Under the pieces are notes generated by a model, which was given only the letters and a program-made list of their open reading frames with translations, was not told the origin of the DNA and ran no database searches. Below are positions 27,148 to 35,287 of a stretch of DNA of 59,260 nt, piece after piece (position 1 is the first letter of the stretch; the number at the start of each line of letters is the position of its first letter). The stretch is taken from positions 1 through 59,260 of the forward strand of contig CAZSBB010000039.1 in assembly GCA_964605235.1 (NCBI GenBank), in the 5' to 3' direction. The translations under genes and the position numbers were made by a program. Source of the DNA: CAZSBB01 sp964605235 (GTDB lineage: Bacteria; Planctomycetota; Phycisphaerae; Phycisphaerales; Phycisphaeraceae).

Positions 27148-28302
27148 ATGACCGCGGCCATTCCTGTCAGCGTCGATGATCCCGTCAACGCCGCGATCCT
27201 GCGCATCAGCGAAGATCAGATCAGCGGCTTCAGCGCCGACCCGATCGGGCAGATCAGCTCGCGCGCCGGGTTCGATCCCGATGTCGTCATCACCCGCCTG
27301 CGCGCCATGCTCGAGGCGCGCACCATTCGCCGCATCCGCCAGACGCTGCTGACCACCAGCCTCGCGCCGGGCGCGCTGGTCGCCTGGCGCGTGCCGGCCG
27401 AGCAACTCAACCGCGCGTTCGACTTCCTCTTCCAGCAGGACCCGTTCTCCGGCCATGTGGTCATTCGCACCACCGATGGCCAGACGCCCGGCTCCGCCTA
27501 CCGCCTGTGGACCACGCTCAAGGTGCCGGTGGGTTACTCGCTGCAGCGCCATTGCCAGTTGCTGGCGCGGCTGATCGGCGCGGAGGACTTCATTCCCCTG
27601 CCCGCCAAAAAGCTTTTCGCGCTGGGCGTGGGGCATGTGCGCCGGCGCACGCTCGAACCCGGCGCGCGTACGGATGAACCAGGCCGCATGCTCGAAACGA
27701 AATTGGTCACGCTGACCGAGGAGCAGTGGCGCGTGCTCGGGCCGCTCAAGCGCGAGTTCGCCCCCGAGGAATTGCAACGCGACCTGTGGGCCGGCCGGGC
27801 CGCCGAGGCGGGGCTGAGCAAAGAGCGCTTCGTCGCCCTCGCGCAGGAGCTCGAAGCCCAGCAGGTGGTGGGGCGTTTCTCAACGTTCCTCGAACACGTG
27901 AAAAAGCACGCCGACGGGCAGACGGTGACGCGCTACAACGCCCTGTTCCACTGGGCGGTTCCCGCGGGCAAAGAGCTGGCGGCCGGGCTGGAGGTGGGGC
28001 GTCATCACATCATGACCCACGCCTACTGGCGCGAAGGCGGACCGGCGTTCAACCATGTCAACGTCATGGGCGTCGCCCACGGCATGGAGAAGGACCTGGT
28101 GCTCGCCCACAAAGCCGCCATCGACCAGCATCTGGAAGAAGCCGGCATCCCCGTCGGCTACACCAACGTCTTCTGGGGCGGCCGCAGCGAAATCAAACCC
28201 TCGGAAATCATGCCCAGCGCCTACCGCCAGTGGTGTCAGCAGCAGGGCGTCGATGAACAGACCATGCGCGCCGCACCTGACGAACAAGTCGGCGCGGAGT
28301 AA
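27148..28302 (+). CDS. Lrp/AsnC-type siroheme decarboxylase-like protein (two AhbA/B-like halves)
   Basis: A 384-residue protein with two Lrp/AsnC-like halves. The first (about 10-190) begins with a helix-turn-helix (ISSRAGFDPDVVITRLRAMLEARTIRRIRQTL) and continues LAPGALVAWRVPAEQ. The second (about 190-384) has RFSTFLEH, YNALFHWAVPAGKE, HHIMTHAYWREGGPAFNHVNVMGVAHG and GYTNVFWGG. These match the conserved segments of siroheme decarboxylases AhbA/AhbB and NirDL, which remove acetate side chains of siroheme. The first half has lost the HCYxR-like segment, so it may be a scaffold. The rest of the alternative haem pathway is not in the window. A DNA-binding Lrp role is the alternative. Confidence 0.55.
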   Translation: MTAAIPVSVDDPVNAAILRISEDQISGFSADPIGQISSRAGFDPDVVITRLRAMLEARTIRRIRQTLLTTSLAPGALVAWRVPAEQLNRAFDFLFQQDPFSGHVVIRTTDGQTPGSAYRLWTTLKVPVGYSLQRHCQLLARLIGAEDFIPLPAKKLFALGVGHVRRRTLEPGARTDEPGRMLETKLVTLTEEQWRVLGPLKREFAPEELQRDLWAGRAAEAGLSKERFVALAQELEAQQVVGRFSTFLEHVKKHADGQTVTRYNALFHWAVPAGKELAAGLEVGRHHIMTHAYWREGGPAFNHVNVMGVAHGMEKDLVLAHKAAIDQHLEEAGIPVGYTNVFWGGRSEIKPSEIMPSAYRQWCQQQGVDEQTMRAAPDEQVGAE

Positions 28303-28327
28303 GGCAGAAGGCAGAAAGCATTTTTTG

Positions 28328-28347
28328 CCACCGATGAACACGGATAA
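28328..28347. repeat. Short intergenic repeat (CCACCGATGAACACGGATAA)
   Basis: The third copy of the CACCGATGAACACGGAT family, preceded by a T-run as in the 8.8-kb copy, 25 bp after the siroheme-decarboxylase-like gene. Confidence 0.6.
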
Positions 28348-28469
28348 GGACAGGTGGAGAGATAAAGCAGGGATAAGCAATAAGCAGGACGCCGTCGGAT
28401 GAGGCGCAGCCGAATCCTGCGGATCCGCGCCCTCGGATAACTCACCTCACGCCTCACGTTGGAACTCCC

Positions 28470-29423
28470 ATGGCTGGAAAACTCGATTGCATCGTCAGCG
28501 GCTCGTGCGTGGTGGACCTGATCTGCCGACCGGTCAAGCTCAGCGCGCCGCTGGATCATGGCAAGCTGTATGAGGTCGAACCGCTGCTCATCACCGCCGG
28601 CGGGGTGACCTCCAACGCCGGCGTCGCCATGGCGCGCATGGGGCTGAAGGTCGGCATCTTCAGCTACGTCGGCAACGACGGCTGGGCGCCGGTCCTGCGC
28701 AACATCTATCACCAGGAAGGCATTGCCGACCACCTGCTGCTCGAACACCCCACCGGCGCCACCAGCACCACCGTGGTCGCCATCGACCCCACCGGCGAAC
28801 GCAGCTTTCTCCACTGCGTGGGCGCGCCCAAACTGCTCAATGCCGCCACCGTCCACCAGTACCTCGATCAGCTCGCCCAGTCCGCCTGGTTCCTGCTGGG
28901 GTACTACAGCCTGCTGCCGAACCTCGAAAATGATCTGCCCGAAGTGTTTGCCGCCATGAAGCAGCGCGGCATCCGCACCGGGCTTGAATCCGGCGGCTCG
29001 GGTGGCGCCATGCAGCCACTCGACCGCATCCTCCCGCACCTGGACCTCTACGTCCCCTCCATCGAGGAAGCGGTCCACCAGACCGGCGAAAGCGATCCCC
29101 AACGCATCATCCGCCGCTACCGCGACTGCGGCTGCACCGGCGTGCTGGGCGTCAAGCTCGGCAAAGCGGGCGTCGTGCTCAGCGGCAAGCAGGACGAGTA
29201 CCTGGAAATCGGCATCTGCACCCCCCCCGGCCCGGTCATCGACACCACCGGCGCCGGCGACAACTTCCTGGGCGGCCTGATCACCGGGCTGACCAAGGGC
29301 CTCCCCCTGGCACAAGCTGGCAAGCTCGGCTGCGCCACCAGCGCCTGCGCCATCACCACCATCGGCGGCGCCACCGGCGCGCGGGATTACCCCTTCACCG
29401 CCAACCTCGCCGGCGTGGTGTGA
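28470..29423 (+). CDS. PfkB family carbohydrate kinase
   Basis: A 317-residue ribokinase-fold kinase. The N-terminal substrate motif is GGVTSNAGVAMARMGLKVGIFSYVGNDGWAP. The C-terminal PfkB signature is DTTGAGDNFLGG, whose GAGD provides the catalytic Asp and anion hole. Family members phosphorylate sugars (ribose, fructose, 2-keto-3-deoxygluconate) or nucleosides; the substrate cannot be read from sequence. There is no signal peptide. It stands alone, preceded by about 120 bp without a clear promoter and followed by two large perfect inverted repeats that may act as transcription or mRNA-stability boundaries. Confidence 0.88.
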   Translation: MAGKLDCIVSGSCVVDLICRPVKLSAPLDHGKLYEVEPLLITAGGVTSNAGVAMARMGLKVGIFSYVGNDGWAPVLRNIYHQEGIADHLLLEHPTGATSTTVVAIDPTGERSFLHCVGAPKLLNAATVHQYLDQLAQSAWFLLGYYSLLPNLENDLPEVFAAMKQRGIRTGLESGGSGGAMQPLDRILPHLDLYVPSIEEAVHQTGESDPQRIIRRYRDCGCTGVLGVKLGKAGVVLSGKQDEYLEIGICTPPGPVIDTTGAGDNFLGGLITGLTKGLPLAQAGKLGCATSACAITTIGGATGARDYPFTANLAGVV

Positions 29424-29435
29424 GCAGCAAATAAA

Positions 29436-29505
29436 GTAGGTCCGGGCTGGCCCGGACATTGGCATGACGCTGGGCGCGATCGTGTCCGGGCCAGCCCGGA
29501 CCTAC
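29436..29505. repeat. Perfect 23-bp inverted repeat
   Basis: Arms at 29,436-29,458 and 29,483-29,505 (GTAGGTCCGGGCTGGCCCGG... and its reverse complement) are identical over 23 bp, separated by 24 bp. The arms also contain the shorter palindrome CCGGGCTGGCCCGG. Confidence 0.9.
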
Positions 29506-29534
29506 AAGATTCGTCATCCGCGCAGCAAACAGTT

Positions 29535-29597
29535 ATTGCGCTCGCACAGCGAGCCCTACAGCAGCGCCCCGTGTAGGGCTCGCTGTGCGAGCGCAAT
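29535..29597. repeat. Perfect 26-bp inverted repeat
   Basis: Arms at 29,535-29,560 and 29,572-29,597 (ATTGCGCTCGCACAGCGAGC... and its reverse complement) pair perfectly over 26 bp with an 11-nt loop. It lies 36 bp before the ndk stop codon and could act as a bidirectional stem-loop between the convergent pfkB-type and ndk genes. Confidence 0.9.
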
Positions 29598-29633
29598 GCA
29601 GCGCTGTGGGTGGGTGTTGCCGGCGACGTCGGC

Positions 29634-30098
29634 TCAGTCGTCCGACGCCAGGATCCACTTGACGCGATCGGGCACGGCATCCACCAGTTCCTCGGCTTTG
29701 AAGAACAGCTTCAGTTCGGTGGCGGCGCTTTCGGGGCTGTCCGAGCCGTGCACGAGGTTCATGGATTTGCTGGAGCCGAAGTCGCCGCGGATGGTGCCCG
29801 GCTCGGCATCGCAGCCGTTGGTCTTGCCCAGCAGCTTGCGCATCACTTCGATCGCCCGGTTGCCACGCACCGCCAGCACCCACACCGGGGCGCTGGTCAT
29901 GAAGCTGACCAGGCTCTGATAGAACGGCCGCTGCGCGTGCACCGCGTAATGCTTGCCCGCCAGCTCCGGGGTGATCTGCATCAGCTTCGCGCCGACGATG
30001 CACAGGCCTTTGGCTTCGATGCGGCTGATGATCTGACCCGCCAGGCCGCGCTGCACGGCATCGGGCTTGAGGATGATGAGCGTGGTTTCCAGCGCCAT
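29634..30098 (-). CDS. ndk: Nucleoside diphosphate kinase
   Basis: A 154-residue cytoplasmic enzyme that transfers the gamma phosphate between nucleoside triphosphates and diphosphates. The N-terminus ETTLIILKPDAVQRGLAGQI is the classic Ndk opening. The phospho-acceptor His117 lies in SMNLVHGSDSPESA. R80 and G79 (RGNRAIEVMRKLLGKT) are in place. The length is slightly above the common 140-150. An AAGGAAA ribosome-binding site precedes the ATG. The upstream region carries a cluster of GTGACAT-type half sites. Confidence 0.97.
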   Translation of the reverse strand: MALETTLIILKPDAVQRGLAGQIISRIEAKGLCIVGAKLMQITPELAGKHYAVHAQRPFYQSLVSFMTSAPVWVLAVRGNRAIEVMRKLLGKTNGCDAEPGTIRGDFGSSKSMNLVHGSDSPESAATELKLFFKAEELVDAVPDRVKWILASDD

Positions 30099-30190
30099 GT
30101 CGAGTTTCCTTGCGTGAGGTTTCGCGGATTTCGGGGCGAGTGTTATCCCGGATCAGCCCGACGATAGCAAATCGACCCGGCGGCGCCCCG

Positions 30191-30280
30191 ATGTCATGTC
30201 ACTGACATTGGGGTGTGACATGCACGCAACCATAGCTGGATAAACAGCTTGCGGATGTCACCCCGCTTGTCAGGTGACAT
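30191..30280. promoter_or_regulatory. Cluster of TGACAT/ATGTCA half-sites upstream of ndk
   Basis: At least five ATGTCA or TGACAT elements fall within 90 bp: ATGTCATGTCACTGACAT at 30,191-30,208, TGTGACAT near 30,214, ATGTCACC near 30,255 and GGTGACAT near 30,273. This suggests a regulator-binding region. The rest of 30,099-30,372 contains no gene that I can see. Confidence 0.35.
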
Positions 30281-30372
30281 TCCCGGGCGCCTGGCCAGAT
30301 GAGATATTGCTATTGGCGGGAGAACGACTTAACCCGCGAGGTCGAGGGATGCGCGGGCGAAGGGTCGGCATG

Positions 30373-30489
30373 AACGAGCCGGAAGCGTGAGCGACCGGCA
30401 GGGCCGTTGGACGGCGGAGCGTCGCCGGCAGGATCGAGTGACGTTCGGTGTGCGATGACGCTGTCCGTCGCTCACGCTTCCGGCTCGTT
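30373..30489. repeat. 117-bp palindromic repeat with perfect 23-bp arms
   Basis: Arms AACGAGCCGGAAGCGTGAGC+GAC (30,373-30,395) and the exact reverse complement (30,467-30,489) flank a GC-rich core. The AACGAGCC...GGCTCGTT termini resemble those of the family A repeats, so it may be a related subfamily. Confidence 0.9.
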
Positions 30490-30517
30490 GGCGCGGGGGC
30501 GTCCCAGCGCTGCACGC

Positions 30518-30964
30518 TTACGACGGGAGCGACTTAAGCCACGCGCGGAAACCCTCGGGGCTGGAGAAGCCGACCGTGCGGCCGAGTTCCGTGCCGTCGG
30601 ATTTCTGCACCACCAGCGTGGGGATGCCCTCGACGCCGAGCTTCTGGGCGGTGGGGATGCCGGGGCTGTCGCTGTCGGTGACATCCAGCAGCAGCAGGTT
30701 GAAGCGTTGCTGCAGTTCGCCGGCGATGGTGGGATCGGAGAGGGTGGTTTTCTTGAGCGCCTGACACGGCCCACACCAGTCGGCGGTGGCGAGGATGAGG
30801 ATCGGTTTGCCGTTGGCGGCCGCGGCGCTGCGGACGGCAGTTTCATCCATCAGCCAGCCGGGCAGGTGATGGCTGGAACTGGAAGCGGAATCCCCGCAGC
30901 CGGTCAGCAGCGCCGTCACGAGCAGCGTCAGCACAGAGCACACGGAACGCAAGCGATAGGGCAT
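30518..30964 (-). CDS. Thioredoxin-like lipoprotein
   Basis: A 148-residue envelope protein. The signal peptide ends in a lipobox LLTGC with Cys23 as the lipidated residue. The mature domain has the thioredoxin fold with the active site WCGPC (63-67, in LATADWCGPCQALKK) and the cis-Pro region GIPTLVVQKSDGTELGRTVGF. It probably reduces or oxidises thiols in periplasmic or outer-membrane proteins. It lies upstream, on the same strand, of a palindromic REP that separates it from ftsH, and it is probably transcribed on its own. Confidence 0.9.
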   Translation of the reverse strand: MPYRLRSVCSVLTLLVTALLTGCGDSASSSSHHLPGWLMDETAVRSAAAANGKPILILATADWCGPCQALKKTTLSDPTIAGELQQRFNLLLLDVTDSDSPGIPTAQKLGVEGIPTLVVQKSDGTELGRTVGFSSPEGFRAWLKSLPS

Positions 30965-31014
30965 GGCGACATTCCTTCAGAGTGATGCTGGGCGCTGGCC
31001 AACCAGCGATTCGC

Positions 31015-31103
31015 ACGAGCCCCGACCGTCAGGGAGGGGTTGTCTTCATTGCGGCGCCTCGCCGCGGCTGCGCCGTGACCCCTTGCTGACGCGCGGGGCT
31101 CGT
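31015..31103. repeat. 89-bp palindromic repeat, family A
   Basis: ACGAGCCCCGACCGTCAGGG at the left and GCTGACGCGCGGGGCTCGT at the right, with GGCTGCGCCG in the centre. It is inverted relative to the 26.4-kb copy and is preceded by GGCGCTGG. It lies between ftsH and the thioredoxin gene. Confidence 0.87.
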
Positions 31104-31181
31104 CGAATCAGGAGGTCATGGCGTTGCCATACTGAACAACGACATGTTGGGGCAAATCATTCCCGCGGCCGGCAAAATTGC

Positions 31182-33230
31182 TTACGCCGGGCTGGGCGTC
31201 AGCGGGGGAGCAGCATCGCCTTCATCGCTGGACGGGGCGCCCGCGCCGGCATCGGTCGGTTGCTCGTTGGCTTTGGCTTGTTCCGCCAGCAGCAGGTCGG
31301 CGACGGTGGGCTTGTTGAGCACCTCGCCGCGCATGATGCGGTGGACATCATCGCCGGTGAGGGTTTCGTAGCGCAGCAGCGCCTGGGCGACGGCCTCGAC
31401 TTTGTCCCAGTTTTCATCCAGCAAACGCAGGGCGTCGCGGTAGGCTTCGTCGATGAAACGCTTGATTTCCTCATCGATCTGCTGGGCGGTGCGGTCGGAG
31501 TAATCCTTGTCGGGAACATAGAACTCGCGCTGGTCGTTGCCGGCGAGATTGATGAACCCGATCTTGGGCGACATGCCCCATTCCAGCACCATATGCCGGG
31601 CGTAGGCGGTCGCCATGCGGATGTCCATGCTGGCGCCCGAGGAGATGTCCTCGGTCTTGCGCTGCTCGGCAATGCGGCCGCCGCAGAGCACGCGCATGGT
31701 GGCGTTGAGGTAGCGCTGGGCGAATCCCAGGCGGTCCTTCTCGGGCAGGCTGATGGTCGCGCCCAGCGATTGCCCGCGCGGGATGATCGTGACCTTGTGC
31801 AGCGGGTCGGCATGCGGCAGCAGCGCCTGCAGCACGGCATGACCAGCCTCGTGGTAGGCGGTGGCGACGCGCTCTTCTTCCTCGATCTTGCGGCTCTTGC
31901 GCGAGCGGCCCCACTTGACCTTGTCGCGGGCTTCCTCCAGGTCCTCCATCTCCACGAAATCCTTGCCCTGCAAGGTCGCGCCGATGGCGGCTTCGTTGAT
32001 GATCGCCGCCAGGTCAGCGCCGGAGAACATCGGTGTGCCGCGCGCCAGGCGGTCGAGCTTCACATCCGGGCCCATCTTCACCCGCCGGCTGTGCACACGC
32101 AGGATTTCCATGCGTCCCCGCACGTCGGGCAGGGGCACCTGAATCTGGCGATCGAACCGGCCGGGCCGGGTCAGGGCGGGGTCGAGCACGTCGTTGCGGT
32201 TGGTGGCGGCAATGACGATGACCTGATCGTTGGTTTCAAAGCCGTCCATCTCGACGAGGATGGCATTGAGGGTCTGTTCGCGTTCGTCGTGTCCGCCGGA
32301 GCTGAAGCCCGTGCCGCGCCGGCGACCGACGGCGTCGATTTCATCCAGGAAGATGATGCAGGGCGAGTTTTCCTTGGCTTGCTTGAACAGGTCGCGCACG
32401 CGGCTGGCGCCCACGCCGACGAACATTTCCACGAAGTCGGAGCCGGAGATGGAGAAGAATGGCACTTCCGCTTCGCCGGCGACGGCTTTGGCGAGCAGCG
32501 TTTTGCCGCAGCCCGGCTCACCGATCAGCAGCACGCCGCGCGGCACGCGCCCGCCCAGCCGCTGGAATTTCTTGGGGTTTTTCAGGAACTCGACGATTTC
32601 GTTGACTTCATCTTTGGCTTCATCGATGCCGGCGACATCCACCAGGCGCACCGTGGAGTGTTCCTTGTTGATCAGCTTGTGCCGCGACCGGCCGAAGTTC
32701 CCCAGCATGCCGCCCGGGCCGCCGCCGGCGCCGCGCAGGGTGCGGAAGAAGATGAAGTAAATCAGGAAGCCGATGATCAGCACCGGGCCCCAGGAGATCA
32801 GCAGATGCACCATGATGCTGGCGCCGGGGGATTCCTTGTAGCCCTGGCCGAGCTTGTCGAGTTCTTTGCAGACGTCGGCCTTGGTTTCCTTGCTGATGGT
32901 GGCGCGGACCTTGTACGGGGCGCGCCAGTCCTTGGACAGGCCTTCGGTGTCGGCTTTCAGTTCGCCGGTGATCTCGTCATCGCTGACAATGACGCTGTCG
33001 TCCTTGAACGCCTGAATGCGGGCGTATTCCAGGAACTCGGCTTTGGTCAGGTCGTGCGCCTGGTACTGGCTGCTGGTCATGAGATACAGCAGCAGCGCCA
33101 GCAGGCCCGCCGAGAGGATCCAGCCGACGAAGCCGCGCGAGACGAAATTCTGCGGCGGTCGCTGCGGCCCACCGGGGCGCTTGCCGTTGGGGTCGTTCTG
33201 CCGGCCGGGGTTGCCGTTGCCGTCGGACAT
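31182..33230 (-). CDS. ftsH: ATP-dependent zinc metalloprotease FtsH
   Basis: A 682-residue membrane-anchored AAA+ protease that degrades misfolded membrane proteins and regulators. Two transmembrane helices (about 36-52 and 144-162) flank a periplasmic domain. Walker A is GEPGCGKT (237-244), Walker B CIIFLDEIDAVG, the SRH region ATNRNDVLDPALTRPGRFDRQ, and the zinc motif HEAGH (460-464). Walker A differs from the usual GPPGTGKT at three positions. The start MSDGNGNPGR has an AAGGGAAA ribosome-binding site; the longer open frame to 33,335 lacks one. A Pro/Ala/Asp-rich tail of about 30 residues ends the protein. Confidence 0.96.
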   Translation of the reverse strand: MSDGNGNPGRQNDPNGKRPGGPQRPPQNFVSRGFVGWILSAGLLALLLYLMTSSQYQAHDLTKAEFLEYARIQAFKDDSVIVSDDEITGELKADTEGLSKDWRAPYKVRATISKETKADVCKELDKLGQGYKESPGASIMVHLLISWGPVLIIGFLIYFIFFRTLRGAGGGPGGMLGNFGRSRHKLINKEHSTVRLVDVAGIDEAKDEVNEIVEFLKNPKKFQRLGGRVPRGVLLIGEPGCGKTLLAKAVAGEAEVPFFSISGSDFVEMFVGVGASRVRDLFKQAKENSPCIIFLDEIDAVGRRRGTGFSSGGHDEREQTLNAILVEMDGFETNDQVIVIAATNRNDVLDPALTRPGRFDRQIQVPLPDVRGRMEILRVHSRRVKMGPDVKLDRLARGTPMFSGADLAAIINEAAIGATLQGKDFVEMEDLEEARDKVKWGRSRKSRKIEEEERVATAYHEAGHAVLQALLPHADPLHKVTIIPRGQSLGATISLPEKDRLGFAQRYLNATMRVLCGGRIAEQRKTEDISSGASMDIRMATAYARHMVLEWGMSPKIGFINLAGNDQREFYVPDKDYSDRTAQQIDEEIKRFIDEAYRDALRLLDENWDKVEAVAQALLRYETLTGDDVHRIMRGEVLNKPTVADLLLAEQAKANEQPTDAGAGAPSSDEGDAAPPLTPSPA

Positions 33231-33415
33231 GCCTGGGTTTCCCTTGCTCGATTCCTGGATCAGTGCGGGGTGGTCGAACGCGATGTCCGACCCGCTGCGC
33301 GGGGCTGGAACCCGTCGGGTCCAATGCCACCACACCGCCCCAATGGTAGGCGGTGAAGGCTCTCCTGTCTTATCGGCTTAATCGCCGCGGGGACGCAAGC
33401 CCGCAGCCGGTGGAT

Positions 33416-34078
33416 TTACCATTGCCCGCGCATCGCCGCGAGGATGGCGTTCGCCAGCTTCTCGGCGGCGCCGTGCTGGGCGTGCTCCAACGGCTCGCCA
33501 CCGCTGGCGGCGGGGGCGGCGCGACCCACCGCCGACAACCCGTCCCGGCGACACAAAGTCTTGCCAGTGCGCAGGTTCTTCCATTCCACGTTCACCACCA
33601 CCGTCAGCTCATATTCCTGAATCAGCCCGGTGTCCGGGTCGCGGCTCAGACGCGACTGACTCACGCGCAGGATGGTGCCTTCGATCACCGTGTCCGCCCG
33701 ATCCTGGCTGACAACTTTATAGGGCGTGCGCAGCTCCAGTTCCTTGGTCAGCGCTTCGGTGACGTCGAACTCCAGCCCCTGATAAAAGGAGCGGTTCTGG
33801 AAGATCGGCACCGCCACGGTGTGGACGTCATCCGGGTACAGCGCCTGCTGCGTGTAACCACAGCCGGACGTCACCAGCGCCAGCAGCGCGAGCGCGCCCA
33901 GCGTCAGCAGACGGCGACGGGTGCTGAACCACGCCGGGACCAGCGCGTGGCGCTGAACGAGCCCCGACCGTGAGGGAGGGGTTGCCATCGTTGTCGCGCT
34001 GACCTGCGGCTGCGCCGCAACCCCTTGCTGACGCGCGGGGCTCGTTAAGCTGCTGGTGACACGAGTGCGAATACTCAT
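33416..34078 (-). CDS. LptE-like outer-membrane lipoprotein with in-frame palindromic insertion
   Basis: A 220-residue protein whose mature part resembles LptE, the outer-membrane LPS-assembly lipoprotein (CGYTQQALYPDDVHTVAVPIFQNRSFYQGLEFDVTEALTKELELR). The lipobox LVTSGC places the lipidated residue at Cys73, very far from the N-terminus. Residues about 12-42 are a translation of a 91-bp family A palindromic repeat. The ATG at 34,078 overlaps the stop of the bamD-like gene (ATGA), as expected for an original coupled start. Without the insert the signal peptide would be of near-normal length. An alternative start inside the repeat is possible. Its partner LptD is not in the window. Confidence 0.7.
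   Translation of the reverse strand: MSIRTRVTSSLTSPARQQGVAAQPQVSATTMATPPSRSGLVQRHALVPAWFSTRRRLLTLGALALLALVTSGCGYTQQALYPDDVHTVAVPIFQNRSFYQGLEFDVTEALTKELELRTPYKVVSQDRADTVIEGTILRVSQSRLSRDPDTGLIQEYELTVVVNVEWKNLRTGKTLCRRDGLSAVGRAAPAASGGEPLEHAQHGAAEKLANAILAAMRGQW
33956..34046. repeat. 91-bp palindromic repeat, family A, inside a coding sequence
   Basis: AACGAGCCCCGACCGTGAGG at the left, GACGCGCGGGGCTCGTT at the right and GGCTGCGCCGC in the centre. It has the same orientation as the 31.0-kb copy. It falls inside the 5' part of the lptE-like gene and keeps the frame open. Confidence 0.9.
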
Positions 34079-35163
34079 CGCGAAGCCTCCGATCCACGCG
34101 GAGCGCTGCTCGGTTGGGAATCCATGACGGCACGCTCAGCGGTGGCCGCCGGGCCCGTGGGGTTCGGACGCGGCTGCTCCTGCACGTTCTCGCCCAGCTC
34201 GCGCAGCCGGCCGGCGGCGGTGGCGGCGGAAGTCGTGCCTTCATGGTCGCGCACGATGCGGCGGTACAGGAACAAGGCGCTGACCAGCCGATCCTGCCCG
34301 TCATACCACTGGGCGGCGCGCAGGTCCTTGCGGGCGAGCGATTCATGGATGCGCACCAGCAGGGCGTCGGCGCCGAGGCGCTCCGCCGAGGCGGGGTATT
34401 CGCTCTGGAACTGCTTGATGCGGGCGGTGGCGTCCAGCAGGGCGGTGGCGTCGTACACCGGGCCTTTGAAGTTCGCCAGCGTGGCTTCAATCAGGCGCAG
34501 CATCACGCGTTCGCGCGACGGGCTGTGGGGATAGTTGAGCAGGAACAGGTCGTACGCCTCGGCGGCACTGCCCATTTCCGAGCGGTCGAAGTAGAAGTCG
34601 CCCAGGGCGAGGGAAGCCTTCTGGCCGATGTCGCTGCCCGGGGCGCGTTCCTGAATGCGGATGAACAGTTCCTCGGCTTCGCCGGTGGCGGGCAGGATGC
34701 GCATCCCCAGCCAGCGGCGTTTCATGCCCTTGGCGTACAACCGGGCGATTTCATACTCGCGCTCCAGGCCCAGATGGAACAGCTCGGATTCGGGATAGGT
34801 GCGGACCAGCAGTTCATAGTCGTACAGGGCGCGCCAGTAATGCCGCCGGCCGACCTTCGCGTCGCCGCGCACCAGCAGGGCTTCGGGCATCAACCAGTGA
34901 TTGGCGTACTGCTTGATCCACTCGTCGGCGGCTTTCTCGGCGTCGTGGAATTTGTCGTTGGCGAGCTGCTGGCGAATCGCCTGCAACTGGCCCTCGGGGC
35001 TGGCGGGGTCGTGGCTGGTCTGCTTGAGCCACTGCTCGCCGTCGAGCGTGTAGCGCTCCTGCGCCCCGGCAGCGCCGGCCAGCGCCAGCGTCAAACCCAG
35101 GGTCAGAATCACCACACCAGGCAGGCCCCGCCGCGGGATGGATCGACGTGACAACGTGTGCAT
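34075..35163 (-). CDS. BamD-like outer-membrane assembly lipoprotein / TPR protein
   Basis: A 362-residue exported protein. The N-terminal hydrophobic stretch (GVVILTLGLTLALAGAAGAQ) is a signal peptide but lacks a lipobox Cys, unlike typical BamD. Five or so TPR-like helical pairs follow: AEKAADEWIKQYANHWLMPEALLVRGDA, ALYDYELLVRTYPESELFHLG, AAEAYDLFLLNYPHSPSRERVM and ALFLYRRIVRDHEGTTSAATAAGRL. The last matches the BamD/YfiO pattern. It is translationally coupled to the lptE-like gene downstream, so the two form an outer-membrane biogenesis operon, which supports a didermic cell. Confidence 0.75.
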   Translation of the reverse strand: MHTLSRRSIPRRGLPGVVILTLGLTLALAGAAGAQERYTLDGEQWLKQTSHDPASPEGQLQAIRQQLANDKFHDAEKAADEWIKQYANHWLMPEALLVRGDAKVGRRHYWRALYDYELLVRTYPESELFHLGLEREYEIARLYAKGMKRRWLGMRILPATGEAEELFIRIQERAPGSDIGQKASLALGDFYFDRSEMGSAAEAYDLFLLNYPHSPSRERVMLRLIEATLANFKGPVYDATALLDATARIKQFQSEYPASAERLGADALLVRIHESLARKDLRAAQWYDGQDRLVSALFLYRRIVRDHEGTTSAATAAGRLRELGENVQEQPRPNPTGPAATAERAVMDSQPSSAPRGSEASR

Positions 35164-35287
35164 CCAGCATCAACCTTGCGAAAGTAAAAAGCGTGCCCGC
35201 AGATGATACGACCGGGGCCAAGCGGGGGCAAAGGTCGATTCCCTCAACCGGCTGCTCCACCTGGGCCAGCGCATCTGGCGCTGCGTC

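Noticed and set aside
30270..30515. Small minus-strand ORF of 81 residues
   Set aside because: It lies over the 117-bp palindrome and shows no independent coding signal.
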